This document shows positions 1 through 11,200 of a stretch of DNA of 64,000 bases, piece after piece. Below the pieces are notes generated by a model. That model was not told the DNA's origin. It saw only the letters and a list, made by a program, of their open reading frames with translations, and ran no database searches. Source of the DNA: Bryoerythrophyllum caledonicum (taxonomy: Eukaryota; Streptophyta; Bryopsida; Pottiales; Pottiaceae). The position numbers were made by a program, and so were the translations under genes. The stretch covers positions 17,180,187 through 17,244,186 of the forward strand of contig OZ020525.1 in the NCBI GenBank assembly GCA_963971425.1. Direction: 5' to 3'. Numbering within the stretch: the stretch's first letter is position 1; every line of letters starts with the position of its first letter.

Positions 1-3000
1 GTACTTCTCCGGCCGAACATTCCACGGAGGAATGGCCGGATGAGGAACAAAGATCCCTGGAATGGGCAAATTTCTCTGGAATGTTGGCAATTATAAGATC
101 CAATCGAGAGTGCTTGTAAGTTTCACTTGAAACTTGCCGTGATCGATCTGTTCCAACCTGAAAAGCAATTAAAGTAAGAAATTGGAAACAATGTTTTACA
201 TAAATTTCAACAAACAAAAGTGATAAAATCAAATCATACCTTTGATATGAATTCATGAAGACGAGCCCAAGGCTGTGGTGGACCACCGGGCTGAGAAAGA
301 GACTGCATGAGCAAAAATAGAGAGCAATTCAGAATTAAAGACTCTGAAGAGACAATCTGAATTGGTGCAACGGATGACTCTGATTGTTGAAATTGACGTT
401 GTTTGCGTTGGTGAACCTCCATACGTGTAACTTCAATAAGACTGGATCCTGCAGCTTGAGAAGATGCCATGACCAGCGATCAATTCCAAGCAAGTTCATT
501 ATCTCTGGTCACATCTGTTTGGTTTGGTAGCACAGAAACATTAACAGTTGCCCTTGATGCAAGGGCAGTAGCTACAGCCTCCTCAATCTCAGCCTTCTTA
601 GCCGCCTCCGCCTTCTGAGCCACTTCAATCTCCAACTTTGCCTTCTCAGCCTTGGTCAAGCGCTTCTTTTTGTTCGAAGTTTCATCTTGGACAACTACTG
701 GCGGCACAGATGACTCCTCGTGTTCTAAATCCTCGCCCTCAGGATTAGTTGAAACATTGGGGGATGTAGAACCACAAAGACTACTGTAAAGCTCCAACTC
801 CTCGTCTTGAATGAAATTAGAGCTACATTCAAGGTACCATCCACCACCCTTTAGAAGAGGGACAGAGTATTTCTCCTGCTGAATATTTGTGAAAATACAT
901 AGATCCGAAAAAGATTGAATCCATGGAGATAGGAAAGCAGGGCATGAGACAACTCCAAGCGCATTTTTAGGCATCAATTCCCTGATAATGTACCTAAATG
1001 AACACAAAGCAACGTGATAAGAAATGAGTGAATGAATTTGAAATGTTTAAAGAGGCACAAAGTGGAGAAATTAAATGAAAAATACCTGTAGAATAGACGC
1101 TTGATGAGAAGGTCATCTTCCAGTAAACCATTGAAGTTTGATTCCTTCAGAAATGGTGGCTTAATACTTAGATGGACAATATGCATGAATGCCTTCTCCC
1201 ACAAGATCATACGCCATTTCTCAATATAGTCCGACGGACGCATAATCCCCGGAGAGGCGTTCCAGTCCACAGTCAATGCGCCCGACTTACAAAGATTCTC
1301 GAATTCAGAAATGAAGCTATCTTCAAGCTGAATATTGTAAACAAATATTAGGAAACAATAAAAAAAAATATGATAAGAAAATAACAACAAATGAATAATT
1401 GAATCACCTGTGCCCAAAATGATGCACGATTCAGGAATAAGTCAAGTGTGGTGTCTTTGAAACGTGCACTTGGAAATCGATAGGAAGATTGAATAAAAGC
1501 TGGAGAATTCCACTGATGCAACCACCTTGCTTTGAAAAGTGGCCCAACAATAGGGGTTGTAACCTTCTGCAACCTCTCGATAGTCATTTCAGTTGTTTTG
1601 AATTGACTGAAATGATTGTTGATCTACAAGAAGAAAATTCTAATGAATATGATGAAAAATAATCAACAAAAGAATTATCAAATTGTCTAAACAATCATTG
1701 AAAACAAAGTAAGATAATAAGGGAAAAAATACCTCTTCAAAAAATCCTTCGCCGTGCTTTGGATTTGCAACAGAAAGATATTTGTGAAAATCTTTGTTTT
1801 TAATGGATTTCACCATCGATTCTTCAGCAACATTCATAACTCTCCACACACCTTCTGCCGTTCTCTCCTCTGCAGGCGTGGTTCTTTCGTATTCGATGGC
1901 GGCTTCGTCAGCAACTCGAGCGAGGTCTTGCTGCAATAAACAATATTGTTTGAGACATATAAATTTGATATTTTCATAGTGTTATTTATTCTTTAAACAA
2001 AAAATATAAATGCATAAGTGATACAAAAATTCAAAATACATCTTGAGAAAGCACTTACCCGGTATAAGAAGGATATGAATACATCAATAGTCAAAGAATA
2101 CCAAGCTGCACGGGACTGTCTATCTTTCACACAAGACTTGAATTCTCTGGAGGTCAGAAGTTCCTTGAAGTCTTCAAGCTTGAGGGACCCATAATATCGA
2201 ATGCGTTGCAACCTTGCAGGGAGACTGACCTTTACATGGTTATTCTGAGTTGACCTGCATATTTAAAATCAAATATGTCAATCCAAAGTCAGAGATAATA
2301 GAAGATAATTAATAATCAAGTTATCGATGGAAAATCAAATATGGGTGGATGGTAATACCAATTTACATCGTGCATACAATTAAGCAGAACCGAGATCTGC
2401 CCTTTTGGATTGAGCACAACACTGGAAACCGAGTGATGCCAGGATTTGTTATTAGGGTGAACGTCATTAATATAGCGCCACCATGCATTATATCTGTGGT
2501 TTCCATCCCACACAAAAAACATTTTTCCTTTGAAATGTGCATACTCTGGATTCAAACCCAAAAACTCCTCAAATTTCTCATTGGCAGATTGCCAATGAGA
2601 ATTCCAGCTTGCCTTGATCTCAGGAGACACATCACGGGTTAACTCAGCATCGTCAAACAAAGAAATATAAAAAGAACGATCACCGTCAATGTATCTGCCT
2701 TCAAATCGCTTTTGAAGGACGCATACATCGACCTCCTGCACAGGACGAACACGTGGCAATGGAACCATCCTGCAAACAGGTACATAAAAGGGGCCTTTGG
2801 TGACGCGCATATTTTCAAGGACAGTCACAAAATTTGATTTCTGGTGAAGTCGTCGTGCCCTCTCTCCATCTTGAACATTGACCAAACCACTTGGGCATTT
2901 TGGTGAATCATCTTCAAAATCAAATGAAGAAACGTCCTGTATTTTAAATTTACATATTAAAGTATTCAATAATTGATAACACGTGCGACAACATTACTAA

Positions 3001-6000
3001 ATGCAAAGAGTTGCTAATGCCACAATCTTGAAAAATAACTAATGTCTAAAACAAATGATTAACTAACCTGAATTTCTGGGTTGAGAGGGCCTTCCTTGTC
3101 GTCTTGAGTTGTGTTGACCTCTGAAGAAACTTCTGCATTAATCTGAATAACAATGCACATACTTTTGAGAATGATAAGGCATATGATATACATAACCATA
3201 GGTATTTGAACAAGTTACTATAAATTAGTATACAAATTACGTCAAATCTTAAGTCAATAATGAGGTCATTCTTGATTTCATTAAAGCCATTGTTGAATTC
3301 ATTAACTCTATAGCCAACAAAGACTACATTAGATCAGAATAAAAATTTGAACATAGCCTCTTTGAACAAGCCTTTGTCCACAAAGGCTATTCACGTACTT
3401 CTTAATTGTCAGTTTTCAATTAGTTTATTGAATCACAATTGAGCAAAAAGAGTAGCTTCGTCCACGAAGCCTTCTCACAACATTCAAATGTTCAAAAGCA
3501 ACTATAGTTCGACAGCATCACAAGAGGCTTCGTCCACAAAGCCTTATCATAACATTCAAATGTTCAAAATCAACTTTAATTGGACAGCATTACAAAAGGC
3601 TTTGTCCACGAAGCCTTATCACAACATTCAAATGTTCAAATGATCAAAATCAACTTTAGTTTGACAGCATTACAAAAGGCTTTGTCCACGAAGCCTTATC
3701 ACAACATTCAAATGTTCAAATGATCAAAATCAACTTTAGTTTGACAGCCTCACAAGAGACTTCGTCCACGAAGCCTTATCACAACATTCAAATGTTCAAA
3801 TGATCAAAATCAACTTTAGTTTGACAGCCTCACAAGAGACTTCGTCCACGAAGCCTTATCACAACATTCAAATGTTCAAATGATCAAAATCAACTTTAGT
3901 TTGACAACTTCACAAGAGACTTCGTCCACGAAGTCTTCTCACAATATTCAAATGTTCAAAATCAACTTTAGTTTGACATCATCACAAGAGACTTCATCCA
4001 CGAAGCTTTCATTCATAAATTCACACTCCGAACAAGAATTCATATTTGGACTATGAAACCACATTAAATCAAACAAAAATAAGCGTTCCAATTCATCACA
4101 TGTTGAATTAAAGAGTTCAACCATACCATAGGTTGAGATGATCCCTCGATAATGCCAATATCGCCAACATTTGTGGTACTTACTCCTCTTGGTATGCTCT
4201 GCCACATGCACACAACAATTTAGAATCCACGGTCGCAGAAGTTCTCAACTCACAATAGCATAACATCAAAAATTGCCAATATATAAATGAGGCTTCGTCA
4301 ACAAAGTCTCATTGGACATGCATGATAGCTCATGCCCATGTTCCAGCACAAAAACATGCTTCGTTGACAAAGCTTCATGGCTCAAACTCTGGTGGTACTA
4401 GAAGAACATTTTGATGAACTCAAAGAACATGCTTCGTTGACGAAGCATAACAATTTGCCTCAAACATGCTTCGTTGACGAAGTTCCATCGTACTCAAAGT
4501 TGTTGCTGATTCATTCACAAAATTTTCAAACTTGCTGCTGATAAACTTTCTTACTTGCTGCTGTTCATTCATAAAATTCAGAGATCTTCATGTGTCGTAC
4601 GAACATGATTTGTTATGACGTCGTCCACAAAATCTTTTTTTCATTATTTTTTAAAACATGTCATTACTGTGATTTTATGAATGACGTCGCAGAAAAAATG
4701 ATTTATGCCAAACATGTTTTTTTATGACGAGAATGCTGTAGTGATGTGCTACAAATCATTAGATGCCAAACCTGCGTGTTGAGTTCGAACTGAAATTTGG
4801 TCTTCACTTGGCTCAAGTCATCTGAGAATCTAGTAAAAAAAATGCACAGATGCTCACCTTGTCGCCTGAGAAGGAGTCAATGGTTGCCGCTAAAGGAGAT
4901 GAGCACGCCATATCGTCCAATCCAGCAACAATTCCTCCTCTACATATGACCTGCCACACCAACACAACAAATTAGATTCAAAGAAAACAATCAAAAATTT
5001 CCACTCACTAAAAAGGTTTTGTTAGATCACGAAGCCAAAGCCTGACGATCACAAAGCCTAAGGTCCGTGATCCATGAAGTTAAGTCACACGAAGCCAAAG
5101 TTTTGGACCGTTAAGGACGTAAGTTCCTGGAGTTCTCGACGTCCAAAGAAGAGGGTGAGTAACAGGCTTCGTCGACGAAGCCTTAGTTGACAGCTCAAAC
5201 TAGTTGTCACTTCAGAAGATAGTATGTGCTCTCAGGCTAAAAGGAGCTCTGACACCTCATGATGTGCATCCACGTTGAGAATGTGGACCCACTCTTCCTA
5301 AATAGGTGCAAAGTCAGCGCGTAACTTAAGCGCGTATTTTGAGACACTACCAAAACAAGGCATCCTGGAGATGTCTAAATCCTAGCATCCTGGAGATGCT
5401 GCCGAAGATCCTGTAAATGCTGCCGTAATTGGTGGCACGTTCATGAGTTCATGTGGGCATGATCATGTCAATATCCACTCTAACCAGTCTATCCAGTCCT
5501 AACTTCGATAAAGCTTCCGAGTCTATCCAGTCCTAACTTCGACGTCCAGTTCTGCACTTATCCACATGTACGTGGTGGACACTGCTCATAAACCGTGTAT
5601 GGTGACCCATGCTCACGCGCAGCTTCCATCCGCTTCCTTCCCAGCAATTCCTTCTCACCAGTACACTAATCACTGAATATAGTGTAGAGGGATGATCGAT
5701 GTAGATCACCCATACTAATTTCCATCAAAGCATGTGCATGCCAAGTTCTGATTGGGTATTTGTTCTCAAGCAAGTGTGTGTTAGTCAACAAATATAGCAA
5801 TTTCCCTACAAAATTTTCACGAAAATTTACTATATTTAGTAATTTTTTCTCCGCCCCTTCAATCCCCCCGGGCACACGTCGAGACAGATAGGAAAAAACA
5901 TATTTTTTGGTTTGGAATCACAGTCTCCACCGCTTCTGGAGTTGATTGTGCCTCCGCTAGTGATGGGATTGATTCCTCAATATCCTCCGTAATTGCATCG

Positions 6001-6438
6001 GTTCCTCCTCTTTCCTTGTCCTTCCACACACATATTAGTATAAAAAATTAGATGAAAGTATAGGAACAATGAAGATGAAGTTAGCTAGGTCAGCACATCA
6101 TTGTTACATAAACTCTTGCAAAGACATTCAGAAATTGACGTAGACATAACTATATACTACTAACTAAAAAGTCGCACAACTGAATCTCCTTCATTGTCAA
6201 GAACGAGGTGTTGTTCTCCATCTCTATCACGTTGTCTTAGATTATACGACAACACCCTTGCGGTATCAGAAATGTCAATGTCAGAAATATTTGCCTTTCT
6301 CCTTCCCATCCTAGCCCTCTGCAATTGCTTACGACTTGAAAACAAGATGCCTTGCCTCCTACGCTTCTTCTTCCTCTGACTTTCTACAACTAGACAATCT
6401 GTCGTAGTTTCCTCATTCCAACCTAATGACAATTCCAT
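1..6438 (-). CDS. ParB-like / DNA methyltransferase-like protein, multi-exon, 3' end outside window
   Basis: I infer about twelve exons from GT-AG borders with matching phases: 6181-6438 (ATG at 6438), 5922-6020, 4858-4950, 4127-4198, 3068-3142, 2359-2936, 2059-2254, 1733-1930, 1408-1623, 1086-1327, 240-993 and 1-157. The reading frame holds across every junction; the donors at 6181 and 5922 are weak. The product exceeds 970 residues. It starts with a basic, NLS-like stretch (RKKKRRRQ), then acidic linkers. Exon 2359-2936 has VWDGNHRYNAW, the DGxHR motif of ParB/sulfiredoxin folds. The last visible exon has LDLIIANIPE, which resembles motif IV (DPPY) of amino-methyltransferases, though the PP is replaced. 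One in-frame TGA (480-482) breaks the frame between residues N and S and could be a mutated CGA. The gene is divergent from the MULE transposase at 7113, and a related 3' half lies at 20599-21965. DNA N6-adenine methylation is my inference. Confidence 0.72.
480..482 (-). other. In-frame TGA stop in the methyltransferase-like gene
   Basis: The exon 240-993 is open except for this TGA; the frame continues for 80 more codons to a good donor (AAG|GTATG) at 239/240 and then in phase into exon 1-157. A CGA to TGA change would explain it. It could instead mark the true end of a shorter product, but the downstream methylase-like motif argues against that. Confidence 0.7.
2359..2936 (-). other. Exon encoding the ParB/sulfiredoxin-like DGNHR domain
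   Basis: This is the longest early exon of the gene above: 578 nt, entering in phase 0 and leaving with two bases that the next exon (2059-2254) completes. Downstream of a conserved-looking strand (VCVLQKRFEGRYIDGDRS) it carries MFFVWDGNHRYNAWW. In ParB-type nucleases and sulfiredoxins the DGxHR motif forms the nucleotide-binding pocket. The assignment rests on the motif and its spacing only; no helix-turn-helix is apparent. Confidence 0.6.
3455..4010. repeat. Eight-copy 72/80-bp tandem repeat with CTTCGTCCACGAAG palindrome
   Basis: Units begin at about 3457, 3529, 3601, 3681, 3761, 3841, 3921 and 3993. The spacing is 72 or 80 bp, the longer form having an extra ATGATCAA. Each unit contains an interrupted palindrome (GGCTTCGTCCACGAAGCC or a variant) and a CATTCAAATG core. 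The array sits inside the intron between exons 4127-4198 and 3068-3142 of the methyltransferase-like gene. Confidence 0.93.
4285..4490. repeat. Dispersed GCTTCGTTGACGAAGC hairpin motifs
   Basis: Four more copies of the palindrome (near 4291, 4355, 4430 and 4465), now with TTGAC at the centre, are spread through the next intron of the same gene. They are spaced less regularly than the tandem array. Confidence 0.8.
5164..5183. repeat. Perfect 20-bp palindrome AGGCTTCGTCGACGAAGCCT
   Basis: This is the fully symmetric version of the motif repeated at 3.4-4.5 kb. It lies in the intron between exons 5922-6020 and 4858-4950 of the methyltransferase-like gene. Confidence 0.9.
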
Positions 6439-7112
6439 AAACCCAGGCGTACAAATGAATTTGAAAACCTCTCTTTTAAGGTTGTCAAAACATCTTTGAA
6501 AGAGGCTTCTTAATTGAATTTAGAAGTTTCCAACTCATTGTTGCTATATTAATTTGCATACAACTTGGCAGAAATATGATAGCTTCTTCTCTGTCAGCCG
6601 CCGCTATTCACTTCAATAATTGTTCACACTTTATTTATAGCTTACATATTTATGAGTTGTTTGTCACTAATTGTTATTTTGGGTTCATTGCCGTCATTCT
6701 AATGCCTGATAATAACTAGTCACTTTAATTCATGAACATGATGGGTTGTCAACCTTTCAATCTTATTCCAATCATATAGCGCAGTCAGAGTGCAATTATA
6801 CACCGTGAATTGTGCCTTCGTCTATTCTTTAAAAGTTTCTCTAATTGCATCTATCCGCCGTCATTCACTATCAAGAATAGGACTTGCAAAAATATCGAAT
6901 ATCAACATTTACTTTTTCATTTACGGCTATTCTGTTAAAGAGATTTTATTCCTGGATTACTCCCAAAATTTACTTCTAGTAAATTGTTTACATTCGTCCA
7001 TGTTAGAAGTTTTTGTTTGTGCAAGTACTTAATCTTCTGTGCCTCTGCTAAACTCCCTCTTTTGTATCGATTTCATTATGTCTTTGTGAGGTTGCAATTT
7101 ACTTAGACTACA
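6439..7112. promoter_or_regulatory. Divergent intergenic region between methyltransferase-like gene and MULE transposase
   Basis: The 674-bp AT-rich gap separates two start codons that point away from each other, so any promoters for both genes should lie here. I see no unambiguous TATA box or known operator. The role is inferred from position only. Confidence 0.45.
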
Positions 7113-10100
7113 ATGGCCTTCATTTGTGCTGATTTGCATTCTGTGCCAGTTACATTTCCGTTGGGTGAAGATGGTCATGCCATGGTCACTTCCACAACTC
7201 TAGGTCTGAGGTTTCAATTTCGTGAAGAGTCTGTCTTTGTGGAAGAAGAGGTTTTTGACATTACAACGGGACAAGTCTCGCATGCTATTGGTCAGTTGTC
7301 AAGTACGAACGATGTGGAGACATTCTGGTTACTTAAACCCGGAAAGTATCGGGCATACGGAGTCTCTGAGTCAGTTTCAGCAGCTTCCACTAAACTCCTT
7401 ACTCCTCGGGAGTCTTCCACTATTAGCATTAAGACCCCAATGCTTTCCAAAGTCAAAGTAGAGCGAGGTCTTCAGACCATCTATGAGCTTAGTGATGACT
7501 CGGACAGTGAAGACGTCTAGGGTTCACTGTTAGAACCAAAGTGCAGAGAGCAGAGGGCGCTATCTCCGCAAACTATACGCCAAAAGTCAACTCATCCTAT
7601 CAGTCCGTCACGCTCCAGCGAGCCGTCAAAAACTCGACCAAGTTACTCAATCAGCGTAGTTCAGTCCTTAATGAAACTTAGTGCACGTAAGAGGTAAAAA
7701 AAAACGTCTTGTCCCGAATAGATTTCAATGCGATTAAACTAGAGCAGGTAGAATTTCTTCCGCCTCAATACAATGGAGACATTGTTTTTGAATTTCCTCC
7801 GTTGGGAATCCATGGCCAGCAAACTGTAGCCAAGAAGCTTCGTGGCATGGACAAACGTTATGATGGCCATGCTTGGTCTCGCACCATCACGTCTAATATT
7901 CAAAACGAATTGAAACTTACATTCCGTACCTCTTCCTGTCTTGGCCACCTCCGTTGTGACAATGTCGACTGTGAGTATCTATCTCGAGACCATAGAACCG
8001 CCGATGTGAATGAGACTGAGTGGGATGGAATATCTGTCAAAGTGTTTGAAGTTGGATCCAGTCCTCCTACCGGTTCTACACTAGTTTGCAAAACATGTAA
8101 TGTCCCACCTACATGTATTGCAGTTTGCCCTGCGAAGATATACTATGTGTTTGGAACACCACACATGACGAGAGCATGTGTGCATTTAGGATCTCACGAC
8201 CATCCTGTCAAGACTGGTGATTACCGTGACTTCATTGAGCAGACAGAGAGCTTGATTGGTGAACAGGTGGCACAGACTCCATCAGCAACTCGTTCTGCCA
8301 TTGTGCTTGAAACAGCGAAGGAAGTACTTGGCCCACTCCTTTTGGCTAGAGAAGGTGAGGAACGGAAGACCTTGGAGCTCTCGGAGTTGTTGCCACTCTT
8401 TGATCGGTGCAAGCATCTAACCTCTCCCAATCTTTGTAATTCTGTCTCTACTTTTAGGCATCTACGACGGTATGGAATCATGGACAGCATTACCAAGCTT
8501 CGGGGCTCGAGCACCTGGAATTTTGTTCAGGAGAATATGTTTCCGGGACAAAGATCAGACATGGACAAGGTCTTCGTCTTCAAGATGTTCGAGGTCGGGC
8601 CTGGCAGCGGAGTTGACTTGGTGAAGCGAATGCAGTCTGGGGGTAACCTTGAGAACGCCTGGATAATATTTGACCATGTCAAACGTGTCAGATCCTGGAC
8701 TACCATGGCTTGCCACGTGTACGACTCCACTTATTGTCGGGTCATGACAATCGCAGTATGTGACATGCAATCGGAGGACGTTGCAGCCCAATCAGTAGTA
8801 TGGAAGAATCTGAATGCTGTCATGGCGCGCCACGGTGTGCATCAAGTCAATTTCAAGGGATTCATGGCCGACAGCGCCCAGGCTAATTGGAACGCTGTTC
8901 ACATCATCTACGGAAGTGGAGTCGCGAGTGAGAAAATGGTGGATAGAGAAAGGACTTGCCTTTTCCATTGGACACAGCCTCTGGAAAAACACACCAAGGC
9001 TGACATTCGCCAGGACCTCCAAGCTCAACACCGGGAACTCTGCCAGCAATACAAGAATGCGAAGTCCATAACAGAGGCCGATACTAAGTATCTTGCAATT
9101 CGAGCATGGTGGATGTCATCCAGTGCTGCATCTGAACAAGGCCTTCCTCGACTTGAGCTTTGGCTCGCCTTCTGGCACTTTCGTTACCGGCAGTGGGGTG
9201 GCTTCATGCAGCTAGTAATTCCTCTATCTTCCTCTACCTTTTTTTCATAATCTACTTCGCCTCTAAACATTACATAAGTACTTTGATAAGGCTAAATTGA
9301 CACCATATTACAATTGCAGGATCTCTCTCAAGACGAACCTGCAAAAATGCCATCTTGTAATCTTGCAGAATCGATCCATAACAAGTGGAAACAGCAATCC
9401 GGCGATCGAGGGAGCGACCTGTACGTGGCGACCGTGGACGACTTTGTTCGCGGCTTCATGCAGTGCTTAGCATACTACCAATTCCTCAAAGGAGAGCGCC
9501 CTGGTACTGGTCCGTCAAAGGAAGAACTCAAGCTCAGAAGTGCTCAGAGGTTATCGGCTCGAACTCGAAACTCGAAACCACTCCACGAAGCGTTCTTGAA
9601 GATGCCTGGCGCCGACGTGTTGTGCACCAGAACTCCTCACCTTGAAAGGGAAGAGGTATTTATTTCTCTTAAACGAAAGCCGGATACCGCTTTTGGTTCT
9701 GAATATGAGTCTCACAGGCCTGACAAGATTAGCATGTCAAGACCGCGCGTCCAAACCAGATCAACACGCAATGACAACAATCACAACCTTCCACCAACTG
9801 ATTCTCCTACACCTTCTGATCAGGAGGAGCCAAGCCTTGAAACACACCGACCTATTCATCAAATCGATTGCCACCACCTCACTGCTGTGGAGGAGACTGC
9901 ATGCGACCCTTCCGAATGGCACATCGCACGCCTTGCGAAGACATCCGCCAAAGCGTGCTTTGCTCAACAAGCCTTCACCAAGAAGAAGTGCGTCGCACGG
10001 ATTGTGCAAGACGGGAAGAGCACTGTTGCTCGAACCTACACTGGCATGATGGACAACTACAAGAAGAACAAGAAGGAGTCTATGCAATTCTTCTTCTGCA

Positions 10101-10684
10101 ATGACGACATTGAAAGATGCGTGAAGGGCACTCGTCGAAAGTGGGTGATGTCAAGACCTGAGGTTCCAGAGGTTTGGCCGGTTAAGTTGGGGACTAACTT
10201 ATCTTGCAAAGAGATCCTCTCCTTGGAGAATGGAGGCTTCAGACTACCGCAGCGGAAGGAGATGTTGCCAGCAAGGCTCTTTCAGGACCAACCATTATTT
10301 ATGGACTTATCAACTTACACGACTCCAGCATATCCAGACGAATTTCCCACCCGCAGATCAGGGAAGAATATTCAGCGCAACAAGAAGGCACCGTCCACCA
10401 AGCATGCCAACAATTGTGCATCGGCCCTATCATTGAAAGGAATTGTGCGCAAGTTATGCATGCTTCCCGCCCCTGCCCTTGGATGCATTGTCTCATTGGA
10501 TTCGGGCACACCTCCAAAGGTCCAGCAGTATTATTTGACAATTTCGCAGCCTCGGGGTAGCCAGTGCGTAAAATGTAGAAACCACGTGAGAACAAAACTA
10601 GGGTGCTCTTTATTTATAAGAGGTAAACTTTATATATTTTTTTTAACTACTATAGCTATGGTGTATTGTAGGGTATCCAAGTAG
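7113..10684 (+). pseudogene. Mutator-like (MULE) transposase, copy 1, decayed
   Basis: The protein falls in parts: 7113-7517 (N-terminal domain), 7709-9214, intron 9215-9319, then 9320-10684. After an acidic linker comes a Cys/His-rich region (CDNVDCEYL, CKTCNVPPTC, CVHLGSHDHP) like a GCM/FLYWCH DNA-binding finger. The catalytic region follows, with HVYDSTYC, FMADSAQANWN, a C-x2-H (CLFH) and SCNLAESIHNKW, recalling the Asp residues, Cys/His pair and NxAES block of MULE transposases. Defects are a TAG at 7518-7520 (copy 2 reads on here) and a frameshift near the A-run at 7697-7705. The C-terminal SWIM finger has also lost its Cys-x-His pair, although an unrecognised intron from the GTAAAC at 10623 could explain that. 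It cannot be active unless repaired. It is about 45-60% identical to copy 2 by eye. Confidence 0.82.
9215..9319 (+). other. Intron in MULE transposase copy 1
   Basis: The intron is 105 bp, GTAATT to TTGCAG, phase 0. It is supported by an intron of 103 bp at the same protein position in copy 2 (26715-26817), and flanking protein (GGFM before, ExAxMPSCNLAE after) aligns when both are removed. Confidence 0.88.
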
Positions 10685-11200
10685 AAACAATGAAGGGGAG
10701 GATATAATATCAGTATTTATGTTTCAAGTAAATATATTTTATCATGGAGAAAATGGGGTAAAGGAGGATTTGGATGATAACTGAGATGAAAACCTGTTCT
10801 ATTTTCATTCACTGTGATGAAGTAGGAAGAGGCCGGAGCCGAGAGGGTATCCCATGTCATTTTAGGGTTTTGGGTGGCCTTGACGAGGGAACTCCGCCGA
10901 TGTCGTCTTTGCCTTCCAAATGTGAGGGTTTGGTTATGTCCGTTGAATTGTTTGCTTCATTGGCATTGTGGTGCATGGGGTTAGGGTTTCATGATTTTCA
11001 ACGTCTGTATTTTCTATTGGTATCTGTTTGCTACTGGATTGAAGCGCTGCGAGTTGCTGCTTGCACACGAGTTCTCGGTCAGGTGAGGCGACATTGTGGT
11101 GCACTTCAGTTTTCAGATTCATAGAAATAGAAATCGTTGTAGGGTGCATACTATTAGGGTTTAACGATATTATGTGTGGGTTCTTTTTGTATTGGATAGT
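10685..11200. other. No gene recognised between MULE copy 1 and the next transposase gene
   Basis: The stretch is AT-rich then mixed sequence. A 116-codon frame (10774-11124) lacks recognisable motifs and a relative in copy 2. The right border of the copy-1 element and the left border of the next element must lie here or nearby, but I found no convincing terminal repeats. Confidence 0.5.

Noticed and set aside
3455..5183. parS-type centromere sites for the ParB-like protein
   Set aside because: The protein shows only the DGxHR fold motif and no visible helix-turn-helix; similarity between a palindrome array and parS is not enough. Kept only as a speculative link.
10774..11124. 116-codon plus-strand frame after MULE copy 1
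   Set aside because: No motifs, overlapped by equally long minus frames, no counterpart in copy 2.
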